A program made the position numbers and the translations under genes. A stretch of DNA of 64,000 bases from SMYC01 sp963578475 (GTDB lineage: Bacteria; Acidobacteriota; Vicinamibacteria; Marinacidobacterales; SMYC01): the NCBI GenBank assembly GCA_963578475.1, contig CAUZCL010000005.1, positions 1 through 64,000 on the forward strand, read 5' to 3'. Within the stretch, counting starts at the first letter, position 1. Each line of letters opens with the position of its first letter. Shown piece after piece: positions 18,880 through 27,341 of this stretch. The notes below the pieces were generated by a model that saw only the letters and a list, made by a program, of their open reading frames with translations, did not search any database and was not told the origin of the DNA.

Positions 18880-19641
18880 TCAGAGGATCTTGCAGTCCAT
18901 CACGGCTTTCATCGTCATCGTTTTGATGGTGTTCACCAGAGGAGTGAATTTGGCGGCCTGCCCCTCCGTGAAATGCTCGGTGGTGAACAACAAAAGAGCC
19001 ATAGCGGTGCCGTTCAGGTAGCTCCCGCCCAAAGCAAGCACGGTGCGGATATCGTGAGCCTGGACGAAATCCTGGCTGGGAATCACGTGGAAGCCATCGC
19101 TCGTGCGTGAGGTTCTCGCGGCTTCGACATAAATGAGCTGGGCCATCTCACCGACGGTCTTCAGCATGATCAGGGTGCTTTGCTTCTCGAGCCACGGAAC
19201 GATTCCGGTCTCGGCGAGAACGCGGCTCACGAGGGGAATCGTCTGGATGAAGCTCGCGCTGAGGACCGGAATAGCGAGGTGGTGACGCGAGCGCCGGGGA
19301 TCGTTCCACTCCGGCATAGAGCCACGCGACGCCAGCAGAGTGAGCACGATGGTGTCCTCCGTAATCTGGGACTGCACCTTCCGCTCCGTGGCGAGCCGAC
19401 GGGCGAAGGCTTGTTCCCGCTCTGGAAGAAATGCGAAGGGCACTGTGGCGAACAGACGGATGAGCGCCAAAGACTCGGCGAACTCCTGATGCAATCTGTC
19501 CACGCAGATTTGGCCGGCATCCCGGAGAGTCGGGCATTCGCTCGTGAGACCTTTCAGCTCGGCACGGAGGTTCGCCAGGTCTGCGATCGGGTAGCTTCCA
19601 AATGTGGCCACGTTATCTCTTTCCAATAGCGACAGCGTCAT
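18880..19641 (-). CDS. GAF-like sensory domain protein
   Basis: A 253-residue soluble protein. The C-terminal part FHVIPSQDFVQAHDIRTVLA, then LGGSYLNGTAMALLLFTTEH and AAKFTPLVNTIKTM, resembles GAF domains found in front of hybrid kinases. No output domain is present. I chose ATG at 19641; a TTG three codons earlier is possible. It may be a ligand-binding regulator or a detached sensor module. The stretch between it and the exported operon (18750-18879) holds nothing I recognise. Confidence 0.6.
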   Translation of the reverse strand: MTLSLLERDNVATFGSYPIADLANLRAELKGLTSECPTLRDAGQICVDRLHQEFAESLALIRLFATVPFAFLPEREQAFARRLATERKVQSQITEDTIVLTLLASRGSMPEWNDPRRSRHHLAIPVLSASFIQTIPLVSRVLAETGIVPWLEKQSTLIMLKTVGEMAQLIYVEAARTSRTSDGFHVIPSQDFVQAHDIRTVLALGGSYLNGTAMALLLFTTEHFTEGQAAKFTPLVNTIKTMTMKAVMDCKIL

Positions 19642-19785
19642 TATAGTCAACGCGTAAAAAAAGCCCTTCCTGTGAGCCGATCCAGGCCCGTTTGTCGTCT
19701 GTAGAGGTGAGCCAACGGACCTATTCGGAAGAAGTATGAAAAGTATGAAGAGCGTGAAAATGTAGTTGGGTCCAGGATGGATGGG

Positions 19786-19820
19786 GGCGCGGGCCTAAAG
19801 CGGCCCGCGCCGCTTTTTTT
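19786..19820 (+). terminator. Strong terminator on the plus strand with no plus-strand gene before it
   Basis: A perfect 10-bp stem (GGCGCGGGCC with GGCCCGCGCC), a 6-base loop, then GC and seven T on the plus strand. On the minus strand no T-run follows, so it cannot serve the TPR remnant that ends at 19825. The nearest plus-strand gene ends at 15777, four kilobases upstream. It may end a small RNA transcribed from the 19650-19785 gap. Confidence 0.7.
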
Positions 19821-19824
19821 ATCT

Positions 19825-21192
19825 TTACTTCGGACCCGGTCGCGGTGAGGTCCCGCTTTTCGATGGGTCCCACAGCTCGTAGAGATCTCTCAAACTTGCG
19901 TCGGCCTCGCGCACACTCGCGTGGTCTTCGCCTCGCTGGGCCGCGAGTATCTTGCGGCTTCGAAGCAAGAGCCGTTTGGCTTGCGCGTAATCTTCGAGCT
20001 GCATGAGGCAATGTCCGAGTGCGGCGCGCACTTCGGCGGTGTCGACGTGGTCTTCTCCCAGCACCTTCTGGCGGATGTCCAAGGCCTCGCGCAGCAAGAC
20101 GACCGCTTTGTCTGGTCTGCGGCACGCCAAATGAAGACGTCCGAGCCCGTGGAGAGTATAGGCAATGTGAGGATGCTCCGGCGGAAGCACGTCCCTTCGA
20201 ATCGCAAGTGCAGCTTCGAAGAGCGATTCCGCTTCGCTGTCACCCCCCTGGGCCGCCATCACCGACGCGAGGCTGTTCAAGTTGGTCGCGACGAACGGAT
20301 ACTGGTCGCCGAGAAGCTCTCGAAACATCGCGAGCGCTTCGCGCAAATGAGGCTCCGCGCCGCTAGGTTCATAGCGAGCGCTTCGCGGAACAAAGCTTCG
20401 GCACCTTCATACTCGCCCCGATCCGAAAGCAGGAGCCCGAGGTGATCGAGGCTCTGCGCAACGACGACCTGGTCGCCGCTTCGGCGCATTTCGAGCGCTC
20501 GTTCTAGAAGCGGCGCCGCGCTGTCATAGAGGCCTAGATTCTGGTAAACGCGTCCAATAGCATCCATCACGGCGGACTGAATCTCCGGCTGGTCACTCAG
20601 CTCGACTTCGATACGCCGAACGCCCTCATCAAGAATCTCGCGGGCAGTAACCGTTTGCCCTCGCGTTTCACTCGGGTCATAGCCTCGAAACAAATCGACG
20701 ATTAGCTCGGAGACTTTCTCGGCCTTGTCACGCTCTCGAACGAGGTGCGCGGATTGCACCACGGTGACGACGCCGAACCCGGTAATGAGAATGGCAAAGG
20801 CAGCTGCCGCCGCGAGGCCGAGACTGTGCGCTGGACGAATTTTCGGGCGCGATAGCCGAGTGTATCCGCTTGCGCGGAAACGGGCAGTCCTGCCTGATGC
20901 CGCTCGACGTCTTCGACGAATCTCTCCACGGATCGGTAACGTCGCTCGAACGCGCAACGAAAGCGCTCGGACGGGTCGGGTGCTCTTCCAGGACGCGGAA
21001 CTCGCGATAGAGGAGCGTTCGTGCAAGAGTCCAGCCGCGCTTCACCGTCGCGGGGGAGACCGAGAGAGCCTCGCCCGTTTCGTCAATCGTCAGGCCCCCA
21101 AAAAACCGGCACTCGACGATCTTGGCTAGCGTCGCGTCGCGTACCGACAGCCAGTCGAGAGCTTCGTCGAGGGCGAGGAGGTCGTCGCGATT
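19825..21192 (-). pseudogene. Decayed ECF sigma / Ser-Thr kinase / TPR locus
   Basis: Read on the minus strand. From 21192, LLALDEALDWLSVRDATLAK, then FFGGLTIDETGEALSVSPAT and KRGWTLARTLLYRE are region 4 of an ECF sigma factor of the kind paired with protein kinases. Near 20970 this runs into the very end of a kinase domain (RRYRSVERFVEDVERHQAGL, then DTLGYRARKF) with no catalytic domain between. After further frame changes a membrane helix (LAAAAAFAILITGFGVVTVV) and TPR repeats follow (LGLYDSAAPLLERALEMR; GEDHVDTAEVRAALGH) with a frame jump near 20340. Sigma region 2 and the whole kinase core are missing. At least three frameshifts are needed; it cannot be functional. Confidence 0.75.
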
Positions 21193-21357
21193 CCTCCTTC
21201 GAGGCCTACGGCCTCGAGGGCCGCTTCCTATCGAACTGTGGGCGAACGAAGCTTGTATCTATATCAGAAACTGTGCGCGCGCAATAAAACAATGGACCTG
21301 TTTTGCTCGAGGGCTAGGACTTCATTCGGCGCGTTGGAACGAGCGCGGATCTGCTAT

Positions 21358-22075
21358 CTACTTTGCGGCGCGCTGGCTCTGGCTCAGCCGGTGAAGTCGA
21401 GTGGAACGAAGAGCCGTTGGCGCATGTTCCGCCACAAGCTCGAGGAGTTGGTGGTCGACGGGCGTGAGCCCGCTCTTATGGAGTAGAAGCTGGTAGACCA
21501 AGATCACGCCCACGCACAGCTTTTCCGCTTTGAGCGGGATCACCGCGAGCGGACTTCCGAAGGCCGCTCTTCCCCGTTCGGCGCTTCATAGTAGAAGGGA
21601 GTGCCTTTGACCGCGATCTCCCCGAGCAGGCCCTCTCCGAGAGGCACCGCTTCCGCGGCATCCGTCGCCCGCGGCTGGCCACGCGCCGAAGGATTTTCTT
21701 CTTCTGGTCGACGAACATGATACTGAACGTCCCGGCGCCGACGAGCTCGGTCACAATCTTCATGATCTCGCCCGCGTCGAGGGACGCCTGAAGGCGATGC
21801 TTCGCGACATATAGATTCGAGATCGCTTCGTTCTGCTCGTTCAGGCGTGAGCACAGGCCCGCGAGCTCGCGATTCTCGTCCTCGATCTGTGTCAAACGGG
21901 TCTCGAGCTCCAGAACGTGGGCAACCACTTCTCGATCGAGCGGCGGCCCTAGATCCCCCGTTCCCTGGGCCGGAATAGGGCTGTCCAGGCTCTCGAGGTG
22001 TCGCTCGACCTTGAGAAGACGAGCCAGTATCTGGCGGATGTGCTCCGCGACGGTTTTTTGGGTTCCTTCGCTCAT
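21358..22075 (-). pseudogene. GAF-domain regulator, two frameshifts
   Basis: The start MSEGTQKTVAEHIRQILARL leads into a coiled coil (LELETRLTQIEDENRELAGL) and then a GAF domain: ASLDAGEIMKIVTELVGAGT, FSIMFVDQKKKILRRVASRG. Near 21660 the frame changes (VPLGEGLLGEIAVKGTPFYY), and again near 21540 (IPLKAEKLCVGVILVYQLLL). Repaired length is about 235 residues. It resembles small Myxococcus- and Acidobacteria-type GAF proteins that sense a ligand. The 165 bases between it and the sigma remnant hold nothing recognisable. Confidence 0.7.
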
Positions 22076-22255
22076 GCTCAGTCGAATGCAGGGCGGTTTC
22101 TCTATTGTGGAAACAATTCCGGCGCAGGTCAATTCCTGATGTCTCGAGACGTCGTGGCGAAGACACGTTCCAGCTAGCACGTGCGAACCTCAGCTGGAAG
22201 ATCACTGCCACTGGCGGCGCTCGGCGGGACGACTGCGAGCAAAGATGAACGACGG

Positions 22256-22900
22256 TTAGGGGCTCGCTCCCGCCTGCCTCAGGAGCTGGCCAACGTCCGA
22301 ATGACCCCGCTCTTCAGCCGCTTTGAGTGCCGTCCACCCGTTTAACGCACGCGCGTCAACATCAGCGCCATGCGACAGGAGGTCGCGCACGAGCGCCGAG
22401 CTCCCGTAGCGAGAGGCCTCGATGAGAGGAGAGTTCCCCGTCTTCGAGGCGAGATTCGGATCCGCACCGTTTTTGAGAAGAAGTTGCGCGACATCGACCC
22501 GCCCCTTCCCCGCCATCAAGAGAAGCGTCGTCCGCCCGCGAGTATCGCGTGCGTCAACCGAAGCACCACGCTCGATGAGCATGCGCACAACCTCGTCGTG
22601 CTCGAGAAGGGCCGCAACCATCAGCGCCGTCGACCCGTCGCTCCGACGCCCATTGACATTCGCGCCCTGCCCAAGAAGCTCTCGTACCCGCGCCCCGTCC
22701 CCCGCGGATGCAGCTTCGAGTAGCGAAAGCTCGAGCGCAGACGTATCCGAAGGCGTGAGCGAAACGCTAGAAGAGCCAGCCGAATCAGTAATCGACTCGA
22801 CTCCCTGCGAAACGTCGTCCAGAGCCTCTTCCATCTCTTTAGGAAAGAGATAGAAAAGCCCCAGAAGAACGACCCCAATGAGAAGCAGGATTTTGAGCAT
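22256..22900 (-). CDS. Membrane-anchored ankyrin repeat protein
   Basis: A 214-residue protein: one N-terminal membrane helix (about residues 3-19), a short Ser/Asp-rich linker, then four to five ankyrin repeats (GARVRELLGQGANVNGRRSD, TALMVAALLEHDEVVRMLIE, GRTTLLLMAGKGRVDVAQLL, NGWTALKAAEERGHSDVGQL). The repeats should face the periplasm or be lipid-side protein-binding surfaces; targets are unknown. It reads intact. The gap 22076-22255 upstream of the GAF gene holds no gene. Confidence 0.82.
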   Translation of the reverse strand: MLKILLLIGVVLLGLFYLFPKEMEEALDDVSQGVESITDSAGSSSVSLTPSDTSALELSLLEAASAGDGARVRELLGQGANVNGRRSDGSTALMVAALLEHDEVVRMLIERGASVDARDTRGRTTLLLMAGKGRVDVAQLLLKNGADPNLASKTGNSPLIEASRYGSSALVRDLLSHGADVDARALNGWTALKAAEERGHSDVGQLLRQAGASP

Positions 22901-22975
22901 AACGTCTAATTACCAGTATGCGGGCAAGAAAGGCGGGACCGAAAAGCGTTCCCGGCCGGACTCGAAGGGTGCACG

Positions 22976-23356
22976 CTACCAATGCCAAGCGTGGTCATAG
23001 CCGCTTATGAGCTCCGCGACGCCGCTTTTCGATACCGGTTTCAGCCCGTCGATGAGCGAGGACGCCTCGATGCCTCGCTCCGCCACGTCTTCCTCGATGA
23101 TGTAGACGAGAACACCCTTCTCGATGAGCTTGGCGACATCTTCCGCGAGCGTGGGCGGCTGCGTCTGGGACATGGCGCCAAAGCTGAGACCAAAAGCGTC
23201 CTGCCCCTTGACGCCGTAATTGACCGCGTTGCCACGCAGCAAGACGTCGAGCTCGGCGCCCGTGCCTTTCATCGCGTGGGTGAGCCAGACGATCGTGTCG
23301 TCCTGCTCCTCGAGGGTGGCCCGATAGGCCGTTTCTATGATGTTGATCACTTTCAT
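22976..23356 (-). CDS. DsrE/DsrF/DsrH-like small protein
   Basis: A 126-residue protein. MKVINIIETAYRATLEEQDD and ELDVLLRGNAVNYGVKGQD, with AEDVAKLIEKGVLVYIIEED, follow the strand-loop pattern of the DsrE/F/H (TusBCD) superfamily, small proteins that carry sulfur as persulfides or act in oligomers that do so. No Cys is present, so it would be a non-catalytic partner of the DsrE-like protein encoded 11 bases upstream. The ATG has GGGAGAGG upstream. Confidence 0.68.
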   Translation of the reverse strand: MKVINIIETAYRATLEEQDDTIVWLTHAMKGTGAELDVLLRGNAVNYGVKGQDAFGLSFGAMSQTQPPTLAEDVAKLIEKGVLVYIIEEDVAERGIEASSLIDGLKPVSKSGVAELISGYDHAWHW

Positions 23357-23367
23357 TGGCCTCTCCC

Positions 23368-23781
23368 CTATTTCGTCGGGATGACGAGTGTATTGTCCGA
23401 AGAGCTCGCCATCTTCCAAAGATCGCCGGGCGTACCACGGCGCACGCCTGGAACGGCCTCGGCGACGCCACGCTCGTCAACGCAAAGCCCACAATTGACC
23501 CAGTCGATCCTGCCACCGTTTTTCTGCGCTTCTTCCATCAAGGCAACGACCCACTTGTGAGGCAGCGGATGATCTTCTTCGTCAGCGTCATGTCCATGCA
23601 CGGCGTTGGCGTGCCCCGATTGCTTGGTGAAGGGAAGGCCGACCGCGCCCTCATAGGCGAAGACGTTGATGTCATAGCCGCGGCGCGCGGCCACGTGCAT
23701 GAGGCGTAGCACCGTCGTGCTGCGCGCGTTCTCGAAAGGCGGGTCCATGATCGCGAAGGTAAGTGTTTTCTTTTCGCTCAT
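23368..23781 (-). CDS. DsrE-family sulfur-relay-like protein
   Basis: A 137-residue DsrE/TusD-like protein: LTFAIMDPPFENARSTTVLR at the N-terminus, GYDINVFAYEGAVGL in the second strand, and IDWVNCGLCVDERG, where the Cys pair sits at the position of the active-site Cys of DsrE/TusD. The family accepts sulfane sulfur in sulfur oxidation or tRNA thiolation. Start has GGGAGAG upstream. It is in an apparent operon with a 40-residue protein (upstream) and a Cys-less partner (downstream). Confidence 0.72.
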   Translation of the reverse strand: MSEKKTLTFAIMDPPFENARSTTVLRLMHVAARRGYDINVFAYEGAVGLPFTKQSGHANAVHGHDADEEDHPLPHKWVVALMEEAQKNGGRIDWVNCGLCVDERGVAEAVPGVRRGTPGDLWKMASSSDNTLVIPTK

Positions 23782-23792
23782 CTCTCTCCCCG

Positions 23793-23915
23793 TTAGGCGG
23801 CAGGGCCCCAAATGATGCGGTCTGCCTCACGCCAAATCTCGTCCTCGCCCGTCAGGAAAGCGGCGGACGAGGCGTCAGCCTCAGTGCTTCGAACGAAATA
23901 TTGTCCCAGCGCCAT
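23793..23915 (-). CDS. Possible 40-residue protein leading the DsrE-type operon
   Basis: An ATG frame of 40 codons (MALGQYFVRSTEADASSAAF, then LTGEDEIWREADRIIWGPAA) ends 11 bases before the DsrE-like start. The composition is protein-like and the spacing suggests the same transcript. No Shine-Dalgarno is visible and I recognise no family. It could be a small partner of the sulfur-relay-like pair, or chance. Confidence 0.42.
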   Translation of the reverse strand: MALGQYFVRSTEADASSAAFLTGEDEIWREADRIIWGPAA

Positions 23916-23940
23916 GGGCGATTCTACACTTCAGCACGCT

Positions 23941-25986
23941 TCAACGCAGACTACGGAACAAATTGGAAAAGTCGTCCGTCCAGAGAAAATCTTCGAGACG
24001 GGTAGCCACGTCCGCACGGCGCGGCGTCCATAAAGATTGGAGCTCCGGATCTGAGAGAAACTCGCCGTTCGTCGTAACCAACATCCAATCGGACACGAAG
24101 AGACCTCTTTGTTCGTCCGCGTCGCTCTCGACGAGGACCGCGACGAGATTCATGGCCTCCGCCCGGGCGCGAATGACAGGCTTGAGGTCGAAATGAAGAT
24201 TTGAGACGTGGATGGCGAGAATGCCATCGGGCGAGAGATGCTGTTCGTAAATGGCGAAGGCCTCTTCCGTCAATAAGTGAACGGGGATCGCGTCGCCGTT
24301 GAAGGCATCGACGATGAGAATGTCGAGCTCGAGGCTACCGCGGTCACGAAGCGCGCGCTCCAAAAGAAGACGCCCGTCACCCGTCTCGATCACGACTTCG
24401 GCCGGCATGTCTTCGAGATAGTAGAAGTATTCGCGCGCGACATCGACGACGTCGGGGTTGATCTCGTAGAAGCGCCACCGGTCTCCTGCCCGAGCGAAAA
24501 GAGCGATGCTTCCCGTGCCGAGGCCGAGCACAGCGATATGACGACCTCGTTCGGCTTCACCGTATCGAAGCGCGAGACCCACCCCCGTTTGCCGACTATA
24601 ATAAAGGATAGGGGTCTGCCGCCGGCCGGGCGCCAAGAATTGGCCGCCATGCGCGATCGGCCCGTTCCACAAATAGCGCCGCCAGCTCTCCGTATCCCTA
24701 GAGTGCTCGTAGACGCGGACGACGCCAAAGAAGCTTCGCCGCATCGTCAGCGCGCCGACGCTCTGCAAACGGATATAGCTCGCGAGAAACACGACGAGCA
24801 CAACGGCCCCCCCCAGCCAATAGAACCGGTGGCGCCCCGCGAACGCCATGGCGGACCCACCGAGCAGATAGACGGCTGCGAGCCCAACGGGATATTCCCA
24901 GTAGCCATCGAAGATCTCAGGCGCAACGAGGCTCACGAGCGCGCCGCCAAGAACCCCGCCCGCGGCAACATAGAGATAGAAGGAGGTCAGCCGCTCGGTG
25001 CCGGGGCGACGCCGAGCCAGCTCGCCGTGGCACACCATGCAGCCCGAGAGAAGGTTGACCGTATAGATGACGAACTGAAGGTACAGATCGGGCTCCGTGT
25101 CCTGCGCAAGCAAATGGAGCACGCCCAGGAGCGAACCCACGTAAAGCGGCGCCCAGAACCAGCGCACGTACCAGTACTCACGCTCGAAGGACACGATGAA
25201 AGACAGGAGATACAAGCTCAGCGGCAACACCCAGAGAAACGGCACCGCCGCGACGTTGCGCGTGAGCTGGTTCGAGGTCGCCATGAGCAGAATCGATCCT
25301 GTTGCCGATAGGCCGAGCCACATGACTCGCTCGAGCACATCACCCTCGGCCCCGGCTGCGGCTTCTTTGGTCCTTGCGGTCCCTGCCGTAGCGGTCGCGT
25401 CTGTCCGCGCGGCACGGAATGCGCAGACCGCCGCAAAAAACGCGAAAACTACATAGCCCACCGACCAGGCGCGAAGCTGAAAAGCGACCGTGGTCCACGG
25501 CTCGAGCAGGAACGGATAACTCCAGAGCCCGAGGAGCGAGCCGAGATTCGACAGCGCGAATAGCCGGTAGACGCTCGAGCCGTCCACCTCCGGCACCGTC
25601 CTCGAGACCCAGCGCTGTAAAAGCGGGTTCGTCGCGGACAAAGTTACGAGAGGCAAGCCCAAGCTCACGGCGAGAAGCCACAGGATCGTGGTTGTGGGAT
25701 TAGAGGAAGCCGGGTCGAAAGGCTCGACCAGGTGGATGGGCAGAAAAAGGAACGCCAAAACCAGAAGGGCGCCGTGCAAGAGCGCTTGCCGCCGAGCATC
25801 GAGATAGCGGCTCGAAAGATGGGTGTAGAGGTAGCCGGCGAGCAGCACGGCTTGAAAAAACAGTAACGAGACAATCCAAACCGTCGGACTTCCACCGAAC
25901 CACGGAAGAAGTTTTCGCGCGATGAGCGGCTGGACGACGAAAAGAAGCAAGGCGCTCCAGAAAATGGTGGTCCCGGTGACAATCAT
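23941..25986 (-). CDS. Membrane-fused spermidine synthase-like protein
   Basis: A 681-residue protein: about 12-13 membrane segments (residues 1-410) followed by a soluble Rossmann domain. That domain has IAVLGLGTGSIALFA (nucleotide-binding glycines), YEINPDVVDVAREYF (acidic residue after the second strand), ETGDGRLLL, and VDAFNGDAIPVHLLT, as in spermidine synthase-like proteins. Such fusions are widespread in Acidobacteria and Proteobacteria; the substrate is not known to be putrescine. It reads intact. It starts 43 bases from the divergent PCYCGC gene. Confidence 0.82.
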   Translation of the reverse strand: MIVTGTTIFWSALLLFVVQPLIARKLLPWFGGSPTVWIVSLLFFQAVLLAGYLYTHLSSRYLDARRQALLHGALLVLAFLFLPIHLVEPFDPASSNPTTTILWLLAVSLGLPLVTLSATNPLLQRWVSRTVPEVDGSSVYRLFALSNLGSLLGLWSYPFLLEPWTTVAFQLRAWSVGYVVFAFFAAVCAFRAARTDATATAGTARTKEAAAGAEGDVLERVMWLGLSATGSILLMATSNQLTRNVAAVPFLWVLPLSLYLLSFIVSFEREYWYVRWFWAPLYVGSLLGVLHLLAQDTEPDLYLQFVIYTVNLLSGCMVCHGELARRRPGTERLTSFYLYVAAGGVLGGALVSLVAPEIFDGYWEYPVGLAAVYLLGGSAMAFAGRHRFYWLGGAVVLVVFLASYIRLQSVGALTMRRSFFGVVRVYEHSRDTESWRRYLWNGPIAHGGQFLAPGRRQTPILYYSRQTGVGLALRYGEAERGRHIAVLGLGTGSIALFARAGDRWRFYEINPDVVDVAREYFYYLEDMPAEVVIETGDGRLLLERALRDRGSLELDILIVDAFNGDAIPVHLLTEEAFAIYEQHLSPDGILAIHVSNLHFDLKPVIRARAEAMNLVAVLVESDADEQRGLFVSDWMLVTTNGEFLSDPELQSLWTPRRADVATRLEDFLWTDDFSNLFRSLR

Positions 25987-26029
25987 CTATAATGGGACGT
26001 TACAACACTTTTGAGGCGAAGCGAGACCC

Positions 26030-26596
26030 ATGGGAAATAAACAAAAGAAGAAAGTCGCAACGGAAGCGCCGCAAGAGACTGCAGCGCCGGACAATAGCGG
26101 TAATCCCGGCCGCTGGGTGGCCATCATGCTCCTGGTACTCGGGAGCGGTGTGTTCTTGTACGCGCTCACGACGGACGGACCGCCTGCGCAAGCGATCGAC
26201 ACCATCGGCGAGACAGCTCGCGCCACGCCGGCGCAGCGCGACCCAGGGCAAACCGGTCAGGTCCGCTATTTCGAGAATCCTGAGGCAGCGCATCCCCTCC
26301 CGGTGACACTGCCGCCGAGCCAGTTCCAGAATGCAGGCATCGCCAACTCCTACGCCGTCGCGAAGGAGATTCCCGAGGTCCTCGCCCAGCAGCCATGCCT
26401 CTGCGGCTGCGACAACACCTCTGACGACCACTCTAGCCTCTTGGACTGCTACATCGACAATCACGCCTCGACGTGCATGGTCTGCATGAAAGAAGCCGTC
26501 TTCGCAAGCGAAATGACCGAGGCCGGCGAGTCCGCCGAGTGGATCCGCGACGCAATCTTGAGGAACGAGTTCGCAAGCACGAATATCGGAAACTAG
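26030..26596 (+). CDS. PCYCGC-motif membrane-anchored protein
   Basis: A 188-residue protein with an N-terminal membrane helix (about residues 28-45) and, after a low-complexity linker, the CYCXC/PCYCGC-family core: EIPEVLAQQPCLCGCDNTSD, HSSLLDCYIDNHASTCMVC, ending in MKEAVFASEM. The six clustered Cys suggest a bound metal or redox centre outside the inner membrane. Function is not established in this family. A TATAAT box lies at 25988-25993, 36 bases before the ATG, without a good -35. It neighbours the sulfite dehydrogenase operon. Confidence 0.78.
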   Translation: MGNKQKKKVATEAPQETAAPDNSGNPGRWVAIMLLVLGSGVFLYALTTDGPPAQAIDTIGETARATPAQRDPGQTGQVRYFENPEAAHPLPVTLPPSQFQNAGIANSYAVAKEIPEVLAQQPCLCGCDNTSDDHSSLLDCYIDNHASTCMVCMKEAVFASEMTEAGESAEWIRDAILRNEFASTNIGN

Positions 26597-26647
26597 ACCC
26601 TACCCAACCGAGTTCCTTTTCTGGTAGGTGAGGAGCTAGCTCCCGAC

Positions 26648-27004
26648 CTAAGAAGCACACAGATTTCCGGAGCAGCGGTTCTGGTCGAGGATCCGCAGGA
26701 GCCAATCGAGCTCTATTCCCATCTGAGTGAGTAGCGTCCCAGCTTTCTCGTAGTCTTCTTGCTCGGCGGCTTCGACCAATTGTCCCGCGAGCGTCTCCAC
26801 CCCCTCGGCGTCGATCTTGTGTGCGGTCACGCGAAGCTCTTTGGACACTTCCCCGATGCGGATCGCGCGCTTGCGCTTCGCCGCAGTTTCGATCGCCTTC
26901 ATGACCGCCGGGATCTGTATCTGAAAGTCCTCGAGAAGCTCTTCCAGCCGATCGGCATCGCCATCGAGGCGTTCGAGGGCAACGCTCTGGTCGAAGACTT
27001 CCAT
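26648..27004 (-). CDS. Hpt-like phosphotransfer domain protein
   Basis: A 118-residue helical protein. FDQSVALERLDGDADRLEEL, a helix, then ELRVTAHKIDAEGVETLAGQ and GTLLTQMGIELDWLLRIL follow the four-helix Hpt fold, with AHK supplying the candidate phospho-His; the usual HxxKG pattern is relaxed, so phosphotransfer is not certain. It starts three bases after the cytochrome stop, in the sulfite dehydrogenase operon, so it may link that operon to a two-component pathway. Confidence 0.6.
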   Translation of the reverse strand: MEVFDQSVALERLDGDADRLEELLEDFQIQIPAVMKAIETAAKRKRAIRIGEVSKELRVTAHKIDAEGVETLAGQLVEAAEQEDYEKAGTLLTQMGIELDWLLRILDQNRCSGNLCAS

Positions 27005-27007
27005 GGA

Positions 27008-27337
27008 TCACCAGATCGGGTTGGGACGATAAAGCGGGTTGGCCCATGGGCTCGATCGATTGTCCGCTTCATCGTCGAAGCCTTGAGTCAGAACGAGATA
27101 ATCCAGGATCAGCGCGCGGATATCGGGCTCGAGCTCGACGAGGCCTTGCGTTTCCTGCATCCACGTAAGCGTCGTATCCCATGTTTTGCGACTCATGTGC
27201 GAGGCGACGATGATCTCGGCCGTATGGCACTGCGTACAAGCAGCTGTCACGATGTCGCGTCCTGGACCCGGCTTCAAAATGGTGTCGGATGAGCCTTCTG
27301 CTTGCGCGAGAAAAGCGAGAAGAATCCAAAGCTTCAT
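27008..27337 (-). CDS. sorB: Small c-type cytochrome, SorB-like
   Basis: A 109-residue exported cytochrome: signal peptide at 1-14, one heme-binding motif CTQCH at about 34-38, and a possible axial Met further on (MSRK or WMQET region). It follows the SorA-like gene by four bases and resembles the cytochrome partner subunit of bacterial sulfite dehydrogenase, passing electrons from the molybdenum subunit to the respiratory chain. Symbol is by context and size. Confidence 0.7.
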   Translation of the reverse strand: MKLWILLAFLAQAEGSSDTILKPGPGRDIVTAACTQCHTAEIIVASHMSRKTWDTTLTWMQETQGLVELEPDIRALILDYLVLTQGFDDEADNRSSPWANPLYRPNPIW

Positions 27338-27341
27338 GGGC

